Assembly: GCA_964578835.1 (NCBI GenBank)
Contig: CAZOEL010000010.1
Coordinates: 1-64,000 of the forward strand
Origin: CAZOEL01 sp964578835
GTDB lineage: Bacteria; Desulfobacterota; Syntrophobacteria; Syntrophobacterales; Syntrophobacteraceae
Length of the DNA stretch: 64,000 nucleotides
Direction: 5' to 3'
This document shows positions 26,117 through 36,700 of the stretch, in pieces. Below the pieces are notes generated by a model. That model saw only the letters and a list, made by a program, of their open reading frames with translations, did not search any database and had not been told where the DNA came from. Made by a program: the position numbers and the translations under genes. Position 1 is the stretch's first letter, and each line of letters begins with the position of its first letter.

Positions 26117-27319
26117 TCATTCCTGGCCTTGTTGGTCATGCTGCGATGGCGCCTGCCGATATTCCTGTCGCTGCTGTTCCAGACGTTGTCGCTCCTCCTC
26201 GAGCGCATGTCGCTGCTGCTCTAAACCTTGTTGCTCCTGTTGAATACCTTCTCGCTGTTGTTGCAAACCTTGCTGCTCCTGCTCAAGCGCATGTTGCTGT
26301 TGTTCGAGATTCTGTCGGTCCTTGTAGAATTCTTGACGGCGCTCTTCCAAGCGGTCTCTTTCCTTTTGCAATTCATCTCTTTGCTGATCACGCTCTTGGA
26401 GCTCCTGCCGCCATTCGGAACGCTGTTGCTCTAATCGTTGTTGATCTTCGTAAAGGGACTGTCGCTGCTGTTCGAGACGTTCTTTCTCCTGTCGCAATTC
26501 TTGTCGCTGTTGATCATGCCGTTGTTGTTCCTGTCGCCAATCAAAACGTTGTTGGTCCATATGCTGTTGCTCCCGCCGCCATTCCTGATGTTGTTGTTCT
26601 TCACGCTGTTGCTCCTGCTGAATCTCCTGGAGTCTTTGCTCATGCTGCTGTAGTTCCCGGCGCTGCTGTTCAATATGGTTTTGTTCCTGTTGGATCATTT
26701 GTTTTGTTTGCACGCACCGATCTTGTTCAGAGTAAAGCTCTCGACGCCTCTGTTCAAGGCGCTCTCTTTCCTGCTGTAGTTCTTTGCGTTGCTGCTCATG
26801 CTGTTGTTGTTCTTGTTTCCACTCGAAACGTTGTCGTTCGAAATGTTGTTGCTCCTGCTGGAACTTCTCGTATTGCTGATTATACATCTGGAGCTCTTGG
26901 CGTTGCCGATCCAGACGCTTTTGCTCCTCTTCAATCTCCTGCCTTGTTTTCTCATTTCGCTGCTGTTGCTGGTGCAGTTCCTGGCGTTGCCGATCCAAAC
27001 GGTATTCTTCCTGTCGCCATCCCTGGCGTTGCGTATCATTCTGCTGAGGTCCCAGATTCCAGAAGCCGATGGGTCGCATACTCATCATGTCAAATCCAAT
27101 ATCGATGGAATTCTTGAACATCTCAAGCATCGCCCTATTGCTGCTTACCCAGCCCAGGAAAGCTTGTTTCCCCTCCGCAGGCATCCCTGGAAAATAATTC
27201 ACAAGAAGCTTGGACATTCTTTGTGTCGAGTCCCAGTAGAGCAACATATTTGAAATGATCCCGTCAAAGATGCTCTTCTGACAACCTATGATTTGATTGC
27301 TCATACGCGCTTCATTCAT
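26117..27319 (-). CDS. Phasin-like protein with tandem 14-residue coiled-coil repeats
   Basis: 400 residues. Residues 1-90 resemble phasin-type polyhydroxyalkanoate granule proteins of this bacterial group (YWDSTQRMSKLLVNYFPG, MPAEGKQAFLGWVSSNRAML, FKNSIDIGFDMM). From about 100 to 395 the chain is almost only Gln, Glu, Arg, Leu and Asp, in roughly twenty 14-residue units of the type LEQQRQELxxExxR, two heptads each. That predicts a long, highly polar coiled coil of about 290 residues. It probably coats or links granules or other bodies. A start at Met6 is equally possible. Confidence 0.65.
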   Translation of the reverse strand: MNEARMSNQIIGCQKSIFDGIISNMLLYWDSTQRMSKLLVNYFPGMPAEGKQAFLGWVSSNRAMLEMFKNSIDIGFDMMSMRPIGFWNLGPQQNDTQRQGWRQEEYRLDRQRQELHQQQQRNEKTRQEIEEEQKRLDRQRQELQMYNQQYEKFQQEQQHFERQRFEWKQEQQQHEQQRKELQQERERLEQRRRELYSEQDRCVQTKQMIQQEQNHIEQQRRELQQHEQRLQEIQQEQQREEQQHQEWRREQQHMDQQRFDWRQEQQRHDQQRQELRQEKERLEQQRQSLYEDQQRLEQQRSEWRQELQERDQQRDELQKERDRLEERRQEFYKDRQNLEQQQHALEQEQQGLQQQREGIQQEQQGLEQQRHALEEERQRLEQQRQEYRQAPSQHDQQGQE

Positions 27320-27420
27320 GCTATTGCCTCCTCAGAAGATAGGCTCGAGTCTTTGGACTCAAGCGTTGAGCTCCATGCGGAACGTAACCTCGCAGATCGT
27401 TTTGTTGCTATGGTAAAGGG
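27320..27420. other. Upstream region of phasin-like gene
   Basis: This 100-bp leader separates the phasin-like gene from the run of MITE-like repeats that fills 27421-28707. Promoter elements are expected here, but no confident -10/-35 pair was found. Confidence 0.3.
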
Positions 27421-27623
27421 CTAGTACTACTGTGTCACAATGTCGGCTCTGCTCGTCATACCGGCGTGTTTTTGGCCGGTATAGCCCAGCGTAAAACCTG
27501 GATTCCGGCTTGAAGACTGCCGGAATGACGAACTGAGCGATTGTCTTGGCATGGTGGGCGCGATAAAGCCTGCACCCACCCTACGTCTCTATGAACCACA
27601 CCTTTGTGACACAGTAGTACTAG
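27421..27623. mobile_element. MITE-like element with perfect 20-bp ends
   Basis: The left end ctagtactactgtgtcacaa (27421-27440) and the right end ttgtgacacagtagtactag (27604-27623) are exact reverse complements. The 203-bp body holds cgtcataccggc/tgccggaatgacg words and a gtgggcgcgataaagcctgc stretch that recurs at 28302-28368. No coding frame is present. It is abutted by the next element through a shared CTAG. Confidence 0.75.
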
Positions 27624-27793
27624 TGGACCGTCAACATCGTTTCTTCCAGTGGAAGCGGGCCCCCTCTCCCTCGGGGAGAGGGTCGGGGTGAGGGAAGTAT
27701 TCTTTTATAAAGAGGATCTCCCCTCGCCCTTCCCTTTCCCTGAGTGAGAGGGAAAAACCGCAACCGGAAAATTCAAAGTTGACGGTCCACTAG
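27620..27793. mobile_element. MITE-like element with 16-bp ends, sharing CTAG
   Basis: The ends ctagtggaccgtcaac (27620-27635) and gttgacggtccactag (27778-27793) are exact complements. The body carries gggccccctctccctcgggg and cctgagtgagaggg words typical of interspersed repeats. Its left CTAG is also the right end of the preceding element. Confidence 0.75.
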
Positions 27794-27986
27794 TAGATAC
27801 GAACCAAACGTAGTGTTCGCACCTCGGACGGATCTATTTGGAGCATGCAAAGAGATTGTCCTCACTACACAAAGATCAAACCTTTTCGATGCTACGCTGC
27901 AAAACAGTCAGGTCTCCTTTAACATTATGACAGGTTCTCCATGACCGCAACGAGACCGGTATCTCTACAGCGAATCTCAATTTGGG

Positions 27987-28136
27987 CAATAGCGCAAAAC
28001 TCACCCGGCTGAGCCCTTTTTGAACCACGAAAAACACGAAAGACACGAAAAGTATGATCAACAATTGGAAAGAGAGGCATTCCGCTTTATGAAATTTCGT
28101 GCTTTTCGTGGTCTAAAGAAAAGGTGACTTTTGCGT
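27987..28136. repeat. 150-bp dispersed repeat, copy 1
   Basis: It runs from aatagcgcaaaactcacccg through gaaccacgaaaaacacgaaa to aaaaggtgacttttgcg. The reverse complement recurs at 50323-50476 with few changes. Its centre is an inverted pair of cacgaaaa words. Confidence 0.75.
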
Positions 28137-28150
28137 TATTGCCAAAAAAC

Positions 28151-28275
28151 TGTTGGAGCGCATAAGGGTTGGGATACGCCACCCGATCGTGCTGAGGTAT
28201 CGAAGCATGATCGGGGCTGTTCGCCCTTCGATACCTCAGGGCGAACGAGATACCCCAACCCTTATGCGCGCCAAC
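28151..28275. repeat. Palindromic repeat with gttggcgcgcataaggg-type ends, copy 1
   Basis: tgttggagcgcataagggtt at the left is matched by aacccttatgcgcgccaaca at the right (28256-28275), with inner pairs around ttcgcccttcgatacc. Related copies lie at 58647-58770 and 61376-61428. The end word aacttgaacatcgagt follows at 28279-28294, as in the 8813-9068 element. Confidence 0.75.
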
Positions 28276-28301
28276 AAAAAACTTGAACATCGAGTTTTAG
28301 G

Positions 28302-28368
28302 ACTACTGTGTCACAAGATGTGTGGTTCATAGAGACGTAGGGTTGGGACAGGCTTTATCGCGCCCTCC
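28302..28368. repeat. Half copy of the tactactgtgtcacaa element
   Basis: actactgtgtcacaag then gtgtggttcatagagacgta and ctttatcgcgccc match the reverse complement of the right half of the element at 27421-27623. The other end is missing, so this is a truncated copy in the opposite orientation. Confidence 0.65.
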
Positions 28369-28574
28369 CTTGTATCAAGACTATTGAAATCCAAGGCGGC
28401 TCGGGATGTCGCTGATGCAATCCACGGCGGGAGCTACCCAAAACTGCAAGAAGCGATTACCTTTAAGCTGCCATGCATCGTAAAATGGCCATGCCGCAAA
28501 ACTCACCCGGAGCGGATATTTTTTCTCCGTCTCCCTGAGGGACAATGCTGGAGAATTAAGGAGCCGATGCAGGC

Positions 28575-28611
28575 GTAGGTTGGGTTGAGCGACGAGCGAA
28601 ACCCAACCTAC
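28575..28611. repeat. Hairpin repeat gtaggttgggtt...aacccaacctac
   Basis: A 12-base perfect stem closes a gagcgacgagcg loop. Similar hairpins are widespread interspersed repeats in Proteobacteria. It lies 156 bp before the protease gene start. Confidence 0.6.
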
Positions 28612-28643
28612 AGATCCTTCCGATTTCTTAATTCAACAGCATT

Positions 28644-28707
28644 GTCCCTCAGGGAGAGGGGACAGGAAGCGCCTCTTTGGGCAAGCGAAAAAGGTGCGTT
28701 TTGCGCT
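28644..28707. repeat. 64-bp dispersed repeat, copy 1
   Basis: tccctcagggagaggggac ... tttgggcaagcgaaaaagg ... gttttgcgct is repeated as the reverse complement at 61199-61266. A longer possible start for the protease gene at 28677 would lie inside this repeat, which argues for the start at 28767. Confidence 0.7.
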
Positions 28708-28766
28708 ACCGCGTAAAATGGTTTTGTTGCGACTTTGTCCGGTTTGATCTTGCTGCGGATGGAAAC

Positions 28767-30110
28767 ATGAACCAATCTCGATTTTCGCATTGGCTTGTTG
28801 GGGGCGTCGCATTAGTCTTGGTGCTGCTTGCCTGGCTTGCAGGGCATGGGGACTTGGCGACTCCTCACAAGTCATTGACCGATGTCCGATCCGGAACTGC
28901 TGCGATATCTCCGATGCGCCGTCCCTCTCATCTCCCGCTCCCACCTGCGTACGAGTCGACTTATGAGCCATTGCCGTCGCACCTTCGTGAGCTATCCTCA
29001 AAGCATAAAGATCGCCTGTGGAGACTGCTCCGTAGAAAACTGAACAGCACCGACGCCATCCGACAGGAGGCGCTGCTCAAGTTTAGGTCGCCCGAAGCTT
29101 TTCGTGATTTTCTGAGTCGCTCTGACCAAAGCGGGCTCAAGATACTTGGCCGTCTGGATGGTTTACGGGCGATCCGCGTCGGTTTTGATGATTTGGACAA
29201 GTTAGGGGTGACGATTGAGAGCGATGCAGGCGCCTACGAGGCCGTTGACGCAAACTTTATCGTCAGAGTTCCCGACCCGCCAGACCCTGAATTAAGGTCC
29301 AGCGTCAGCGGCGCCGCCCCATTCGGCGGCGATGTTTTTCTACAAGCCATCGGCGCTGACGGCGATCGCTCCACATGGGGGAGTGGAATCACCGTGGCGG
29401 TTCTCGACACGGGCATAGAAAACCATCCGACCTTCGGTGAGGGCCAGATCACGCATCTGGATTTGGTAAACGACGGCCAGCCATTCGATGGCCACGGCAC
29501 GGCAATGGCAAGCCTTATTGGGGGGCGGGACAAAGAAGCTCCTGGAGTGGCGCCTGCCAGCCATATACTTGACGTGCGCATCGCGGACAGCCAGGGCGTA
29601 AGCAGCAGCTTCAAACTTGCCGAAGGCATCGTACGGGCCGTGGACGCCGGCGCACAGGTTATAAACATCAGTTTGGGCTCCTATGGCGATGCCCTCATCG
29701 TACGCGACGCGGTGGCCTACGCCGAAAGTCAAGGTGCGGTAGTGGTCGGTTCTGCCGGCAACGATCGAACCGGCAATCAACTGACCTATCCCGCGGCAAT
29801 CAGTTCCGTGATCTCTGTTGGCGGTGTCGATGCGAACTATGAGCAGGCCTACTTCTCCAACTCGGGCAAAGGACTGGACGTGACCGCGCCGGCTGTCGGA
29901 ATCCAGTCCGCCTATGGCGCGCATTCCATCGTCCTTGGCGACGGCGCCTCCCAAGCTGCGGCCATCGCCTCCGGCGTGCTAGCCCAAGGTTTGTCGAGCG
30001 GATCGACCACAGCCAAGGCCGCTGCCGACTGGGTGAAACAAAACGCTCTTCCTCTCAGCCTGCCGCCTGAACGCGGTGGCGCGGGCATGATTCAAGTCGA
30101 GTCTCCCTGA
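28767..30110 (+). CDS. S8 subtilisin-like serine protease, secreted or anchored
   Basis: 447 residues from the ATG at 28767. Residues 8-30 are one strong hydrophobic segment (signal peptide or anchor: HWLVGGVALVLVLLAWLAG). A pro-region of about 150 residues follows. The catalytic domain has Asp near 213 (VAVLDTGIENHPTFG), His near 243 (GHGTAMASLIGG), oxyanion Asn near 332 (GSAGND) and Ser near 395 (GASQAAAIASG). The usual Pro after GTSxAA is Ala here. It acts outside the cytoplasm on unknown proteins. It lies 680 bp before the giant YD protein on the same strand. Confidence 0.85.
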   Translation: MNQSRFSHWLVGGVALVLVLLAWLAGHGDLATPHKSLTDVRSGTAAISPMRRPSHLPLPPAYESTYEPLPSHLRELSSKHKDRLWRLLRRKLNSTDAIRQEALLKFRSPEAFRDFLSRSDQSGLKILGRLDGLRAIRVGFDDLDKLGVTIESDAGAYEAVDANFIVRVPDPPDPELRSSVSGAAPFGGDVFLQAIGADGDRSTWGSGITVAVLDTGIENHPTFGEGQITHLDLVNDGQPFDGHGTAMASLIGGRDKEAPGVAPASHILDVRIADSQGVSSSFKLAEGIVRAVDAGAQVINISLGSYGDALIVRDAVAYAESQGAVVVGSAGNDRTGNQLTYPAAISSVISVGGVDANYEQAYFSNSGKGLDVTAPAVGIQSAYGAHSIVLGDGASQAAAIASGVLAQGLSSGSTTAKAAADWVKQNALPLSLPPERGGAGMIQVESP

Positions 30111-30791
30111 TATACAGCGATCAAAATGGTTCTCTTTGTTAGATCGAGACACAAAGGCGCGCTGGAAACGGCAAAATAGCCCCCAAGAGCGATTCTGGCG
30201 CTCCTGAGAAAAGTCCAGTTTTCATGCGTCCGCAGTATATCGATAAAAAGCTTCCCACAGGCTCTATCCGGAGCCTTCCAGCGCATGCTCAACAAGGCCT
30301 CTTGATCTAATGCGCAAGCAGGTCCGGGGCTGCATGCCGTTGCGATCATGCGAAGAATCTCGAGAAAGAATAACGACAAAGATCAGAATTGCGATTTCCA
30401 GATCCGTTATGCCGCGCATTGTACGTTGGATTCAACAGACCGGCAAGCTGGGTTAAGAGTTTCCGCTTGCTTTTCGCGCTCTAACGGCACTAAAATGAAC
30501 ATCAAAGGCATCACCTCAGAATAATTAAGAGAAATATGAGAAGTTGAATTAGATTCCAGATCAAAATCTTTGCGCTGGAGGGGAAATGGCGGATTCAACT
30601 GCAACATGTTGTGTTAGTTTCCATGCATTGCGCATCCACTCACTGCCCTAAGAGGATTTTCATGGGGATCGATCCTGGAAGAGAGGATCGTCTTCTCTTC
30701 TAGAGGCTCTCCTAGTTCTCGCCATCTTAGCTAAACTACGTTTTTTTCGCTCATCGAATGTCCAAACAAACAAATTTGGGGGGGGATAGAA
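30111..30791. other. 680-bp intergenic region before the giant gene
   Basis: It holds the second copy of the 42-bp repeat (30198-30239) and otherwise AT-richer DNA with no convincing gene. The promoter of the giant gene should lie in its last 150 bp. A run of eight G (30777-30784) immediately precedes that gene's ribosome site. Confidence 0.4.
30198..30239. repeat. 42-bp exact repeat, copy 2
   Basis: Identical to 26005-26046 from gcgctcctgag to cgcagtata. Confidence 0.75.
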
Positions 30792-33700
30792 ATGGGATTC
30801 AAAAGACGGCTCTCAGTCAAGCTTCCTTTTTCTTTGCTCGCTTTTGTAGCCTTGGGCTTACTCTTCTTTGGAATTATTTGCTCAAACATCCCCAAGGATG
30901 CATCAAGCCTCAATGCGGCGGAGCTTCCAGATTTTACCGGCTCATTTCTAAAGCTCGATGCCCTGAAGGAAGGCGTGAAGCTCAAAGCCTCCTTTGAAGT
31001 CAAAAACATTGGCTCTGATTTCAAGCAAGCCTTCAAAGTCTCCTTCTATCTTTCTCAAGACGGAGTCACAAAGGGTGAGCAGCTAAAATCAGCACTGATG
31101 AAAAAGGGGATGAAGGCTGGTAAGAAAAAGAAGATTTCCCTCTCCTACACATCGTCGTCTTCTCTTCTCGGGAAATTCATCATCGCTGAGATCGACTCAG
31201 AGGCTCAGGTGGAGGAATCCGATGAGACAAACAATACAAGATCCAGGATCATCGTCCCCAAGCACTATCCCATAGCTAATGCCGGATTGGACCAGACGGT
31301 CGCTCCCGGGGCTTCAGTCCAGCTCGATGGGAGCGGCTCGACCGATCCCGATGGCGATCCTCTAAGCTACGCATGGTCTATTAAGTCCATCCCGCAAGGG
31401 AGCTCGGCCGCATTGTCAGATGCTTCTGAAGTGAAGCCTATATTCACGGTGGATCTACCGGGCAGCTATGTAGTGGAGCTTATTGTAAGGGATCCAAAAT
31501 ATGAGAGCTTTCCCGACTCAGTCACGATCTCAACCGAAAACTCGGCGCCCGTGGCCAATGCAGGACCGGATCGGACGGCTCCACTCGGAAGCCTTGTGAC
31601 GCTGGACGGCAGCGGGTCAACGGATGTAGATGGAGATTCGCTAAGCTACAGCTGGTCTTTTGAATCCATTCCGAATGGGAGTGGGGCTTCTCTTACTGAC
31701 CCTCTCTCGGTTGCTCCCTCCTTCACGGTCGACCTTCCAGGAAATTATACGGCAAAGCTTTTGGTAGGCGATGGAACGCTTCCGAGCGACCCCGATTCAG
31801 TCGTCATATCGACCGAGAACAGCAGGCCGGTTGCCGATGCTGGAGAGGATCAGACGGTTGAGCCGGGCGAGACGGCCGCTCTTGATGGCAGCGGATCAAA
31901 GGATGTCGATGGAGATCCTTTGAGCTATGATTGGTCCATCCTCTCGAAGCCTGCGGGGAGCGGCGTTGAGCTCTCGGATGCTGCAATCGTCAATCCCGTC
32001 TTCATTCCCGACCTTCCCGGCCTCTATGTCGTGCAGCTCATCGTAGACGATGGGAAGATTCAAAGCGATCCCGATACGGTAAGCATAACCAGGGAGAACT
32101 CCCCCCCGGTTGCGGATGCCGGAGCCTCCCGGGTTGTGCTCGTAGGGAACGCGGTCGCCTTGGATGGAAGCAAATCGAGCGATCCTGACAATGACCCTCT
32201 CTCCTACTCATGGACCCTTACAGCAAAACCTGAGGGAAGCGCAGCCTCGCTGCTGAATGCGGATAAGGTCAACCCTTCCTTCACACCTGATGTGGCGGGT
32301 GAATATGAAGCTCAACTGATCGTTGGCGATGGATCGCTTCAAAGCATTCCCGACTCAGTAGGAATCACCGCCGCCAATCTCATAGCGACGGTTCCCGATG
32401 TGGCTGGGCTCCCGAAAGAGGAGGCCGAAGCGCTCATCACATCGGCAGGCCTTGCGGTTGGCGAAATAACGTTGGAGATTAGCGACACGGTTCCAGAAGG
32501 AAGCGTCATCCGCCAAAGTCCTGGAGCCGGGAGCGCTGTTGAGTCCGGAAGCTCCGTCAGTCTGGTTGTTTCCCTGGGGCCTCCCCATATTGCCGAGGTC
32601 CCGGACGTGGTCGGGAGCGATAAGGCTGGAGCGATTGCCTCCATAAAGTCATCAGGCTTCATGGTCGGAGCGATAGATAGCCAGCACAGCGACATCGTAC
32701 CCGCAGGAAACGTCATCAGCCAGGAGCCTGTGGGAGGAACAGCTCTTATGCAGGGGTCAGCGGTGAGGCTTGTCATTTCTCTTGGTTCTTTCGAGAACTG
32801 GAGCCCCCCTGCGCCCGAGGAAATTGCCTCGGAGATCGACCCAACCGTTGTAACGATCGTCTCGGAGGTCACTACCTTTTTGTACAGCGGAGAAAACCCG
32901 GTCCAGACCGGCGTTCAAAAAGAGGAGATGGCTCCAACGAGGATTGCAGTCCTGCGGGGAAAGGTTTTCGATGCAACGGCAAGCCCTCTTGCTGGAGTGG
33001 AAATATCCGTCCTCAACCACCCCGAATTCGGGAGGACCAAGACTCGAGCCGACGGCATGTATGACATGGCTGTGAACGGCGGAGGACCGTTGACCCTGAA
33101 CTACTTGAAAGCCGGGCTGATTTCGGCTCAACGGACCGTGACGGTCCCCTGGCAGGATTGGCTGCAGGTGGAAGACGTGGTGATGATCGGGCGCGATTCA
33201 GCCACAACTGCTATAGATTCCACACTCAACAGCTACCAGGCGCACCGGGCTACAGTCACTGCGGATACGGACGGCTCAAGGCGCGCAACCATCCTCTTTC
33301 CGCCGGGAACAACCGCAACGCTCGGTAGCGGAGCAACGCTCGATCGCTACACGGTGCGGGCAACCGAATTCACCGTCGGCCCCAATGGCCCGAATGCCAT
33401 GCCGGCCCAGCTTCCACCGACGAGCGCATACACCTACGCGGTCAAGATCAGTCTCGATGAGTCGGGTGAGAACGAGATGATCACTTTCAATCAGCCTGTT
33501 CAGTTTTATGTTGAGAACTTCATCGGCTTTCCTGTTGGAACCCCCGTGCCCACGGGCTATTACGATCCTGCCAAGGCCGCGTGGATAGCCATACCGGATG
33601 GCGTGGTCATTAAGATAATCTCCGAAGCCGGCGGCATAGCCGAAATTGACACGGATGGCGACGACGCGGCGGACAATGCGGAAATGTCAGTCGAGGAGCG

Positions 33701-36700
33701 AACGCTTCTCGCGACGCTCTACGAACCCGGCGCCGAGCTCTGGCGTGTGCCGATCAGCCATTTTTCCACTATTGATTGTAATTACGGCTCGGGACCTAAC
33801 GACGGCGCCACCCCGCCTAAAGACATCAATATCGACATCAGCAATAACAAGTCCAAACCAAGTTCCAATCCCCAACAGGTAGGAGGGTCTCTCAATCCCG
33901 AAAGCCGCACCCTGACCGAAACGATCAATCTGGTCGGCGTCCCGTTTTCTCTTAACTACTCAAGCCAGAGAGTTAAAGACGGACCTCAGGACATTGCCAT
34001 CAAGCTGTCCGGAGCGACCCTTCCGCCTCAAATTATGAAGATCTATTTGAACATCCAGGTGGCGGGACGAAACTTCGCCCACCAGTTCGATCCCTCGCCG
34101 AGCCTTGTCTACGATTTCCGGTGGGACGGCCTCGATGCTTACGGCCGCGAAACTAATGGGGCGCAGGAAATCACGGTTAGGATAGGTTATGAGTACCCGG
34201 ACTATTTCTACAGGCCGATCTCATCATCCGGCAGGGTCGGGGGGTTTGGGCGTGTACGGCTTATTCCCACCGGTATTCGGGCACGCACTACGACTATATT
34301 GTGGGCAAATCCGCTTACCTATGCAGGAAAGTCCATGGCGGCGGGTGCTTTCGACCCGCGGGGCCAGGGTTTGGGAGGCTGGACGCTGTCGGCCCACCAT
34401 GCATACGATATGAAGAGGCGCGCTGTCTATATGGGTGATGGCGGCGTGAAGGTTTCCGACGGAATCGGAGCCGTTCGCCATCTAGCGGGAACCGGTTCGT
34501 ACGGATATACGGGTGACGGCGGGCCGGCTAAACTGGCCGAGCTTAGAGACGTCAAAGGCTTGGCGGTTGGCCCTGACGGCGCTGTTTATATTTCCGGCGC
34601 GGCCGAGGTGCGAAGAGTCGACCCACAGACCGGGATAATTACAACGGTCGCCGGCGATGAAGGATCTGGGGGCGGAGACCCGGAAGTCGGACTCTCCAGC
34701 CCGAGCGGCATTGATGTCGGTCCCGACGGCAGCCTTTACATCTCGGATGTGGGGAACTGCCGCATTCTGAGGGTTGATCCTCAGGGTATTATGACAACGG
34801 TTGCGGGCGGCGGCGCTCAACCACAAGGCCCAATCGAGATCATGGCCGGCGTTGCCGACTGCGTTGACGAAGGTGACGGCGGACCGGCTACGGAAGCCCG
34901 GCTGCTTTTGCCATCGGATGTGGCCGTTGCTCCTGAGGGCAGCTTCTACATCAAAACGGCCCAGTATATTCGTCACGTGGGCACGGACGGCATGATCACC
35001 ACGATCGACCAATTCGACGATGTCCGCGATCGTGACAGGATAGCTCTTGGCCCCGACGGCAGCCTCTATGTCTCCGAATATGACGCCTGCCGCATCCGTC
35101 GAATGGGGACCGATGGAGTAGTCACAACCGTGGCCGGTACGGGCGAATGTGATTTCGGGGGCGCCTATTTCATGGAGGGCGTTCCTGCGACCGAAACAAG
35201 GCTGGAATCCCCGACCGATATCGCCGTTGCGCTGGACGGCGTCCTCTATATCGTTGAGAGCCTGGGTTATTCCTTCGGTTCTAACAACCGTATTCGCAGA
35301 GTGGGTACTGACGGGATCATAACGACGATGATCCCCGGGGACGGGACCGTCAGCATTCCGGAAGGCGACAAGGGGCCTCCGAGAGTCGATCTCGGGAATG
35401 CCGTAATCGCCTGCGGACCTGACGGCCTGCTTTACTTTGGCGGCAACAACTCGATCGCGGTGGGCATGCTTCAGCCCGCTATGCCCGGCTTAGAAGGAAC
35501 CGATGTGATCCTTCCATCGCTGCGGGGCGATCTGCTCTACGTGTTTTCCTCCTCCGGCAAGCACCTGGAAACCCGAAACGCACTGACCAATGCCGTGCTG
35601 TTCGCCTTCGCCTATGATGGGCAGGGGCGGCTGAGCGCAGTGACGGATTTTGACGGGAGCGCAACCCTGATCGAGCGGGATCCCTCCGGAAACCCGACTG
35701 GAATAGTTGGTCCTTACGGCAAGCGGACGGCGCTCGAGATAAACGACGACGGCTGGCTCCGCCGGGTGACCAACCCGGGCGGAGGCGTATGGAATCTTAG
35801 TTACAGTGGCGCGGGCGGCCTTCTCACGCAGGTTGTCACCCCCAGAGACGGCGCGTACGGTTTCCAGTATGACCTCACCGGACGGGTGAACCGTGCGGTC
35901 GACGCCGACAACGCCGAAACCCTGCTCAGTTCGTCCGGTTTGCTGGAAAATGGTGAAGAGACGACCATGACATCGCCCGAAGGAATCGTCACCCGCTACC
36001 GCACCGAATACCTGACCACCGGGGAGGTGCGCGTCACGACCACCTTTGCCGACGGGCGGACCAGTCAGCAAAGAGACTTCCCCGATTTTACCCGCGAGAT
36101 AACATTTGCCGAAGGGATTAGAACAACCATGGAATTCGGGCCGGACCCTCGCTTCGGGATGCAGCTGCCGCACCTGAAAAACGCTGCCACAACCCGTCCC
36201 GACGGCCCGACGACCACGACTACTCTCGAGATGGAGGTGACTCTGACCGATCCGAATGATCTGTTCAGCCTGCAACGGGTTGTTCAAACCACCACTGTGA
36301 ACGGCGAATCGCGCACGGTTGATTTCGATGCGGCGTCTCGCGCCTTTACGCGGACTTCGCCTGAGGGGCGCGAGTCTAAGAGCCGAATCGATGAGGCTGG
36401 ACGCATAATCGAGTTGCAGTACGGCGGCCTCGAGGCGACGACCTTCACTTACGATGCCAGTGGGCGTATCGCCCAGGTCGCGCAAGGGGGGCGTACGACA
36501 GAGTATGAGTATGGCGCCGATGGCCTGCTGTCCGGGATGACCGATCCGCTTGACCGGACCGGGCGATACGAGCGCGACCCGGATGGAAGAATCTTGAAGC
36601 AGTGGCTGCCGGACGACCGGATGATAAGCTATGCCTACGACATAGGAGGGATGCCCACTTCGCTTACCCCGCCGGCAGGCGAAGGCTACTCCTTTACTTG

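Noticed and set aside
26146..27117. Ala/Val-rich open frame antisense to the coiled-coil gene
   Set aside because: It is the complement of the Gln/Glu/Arg repeat codons and has no start signal.
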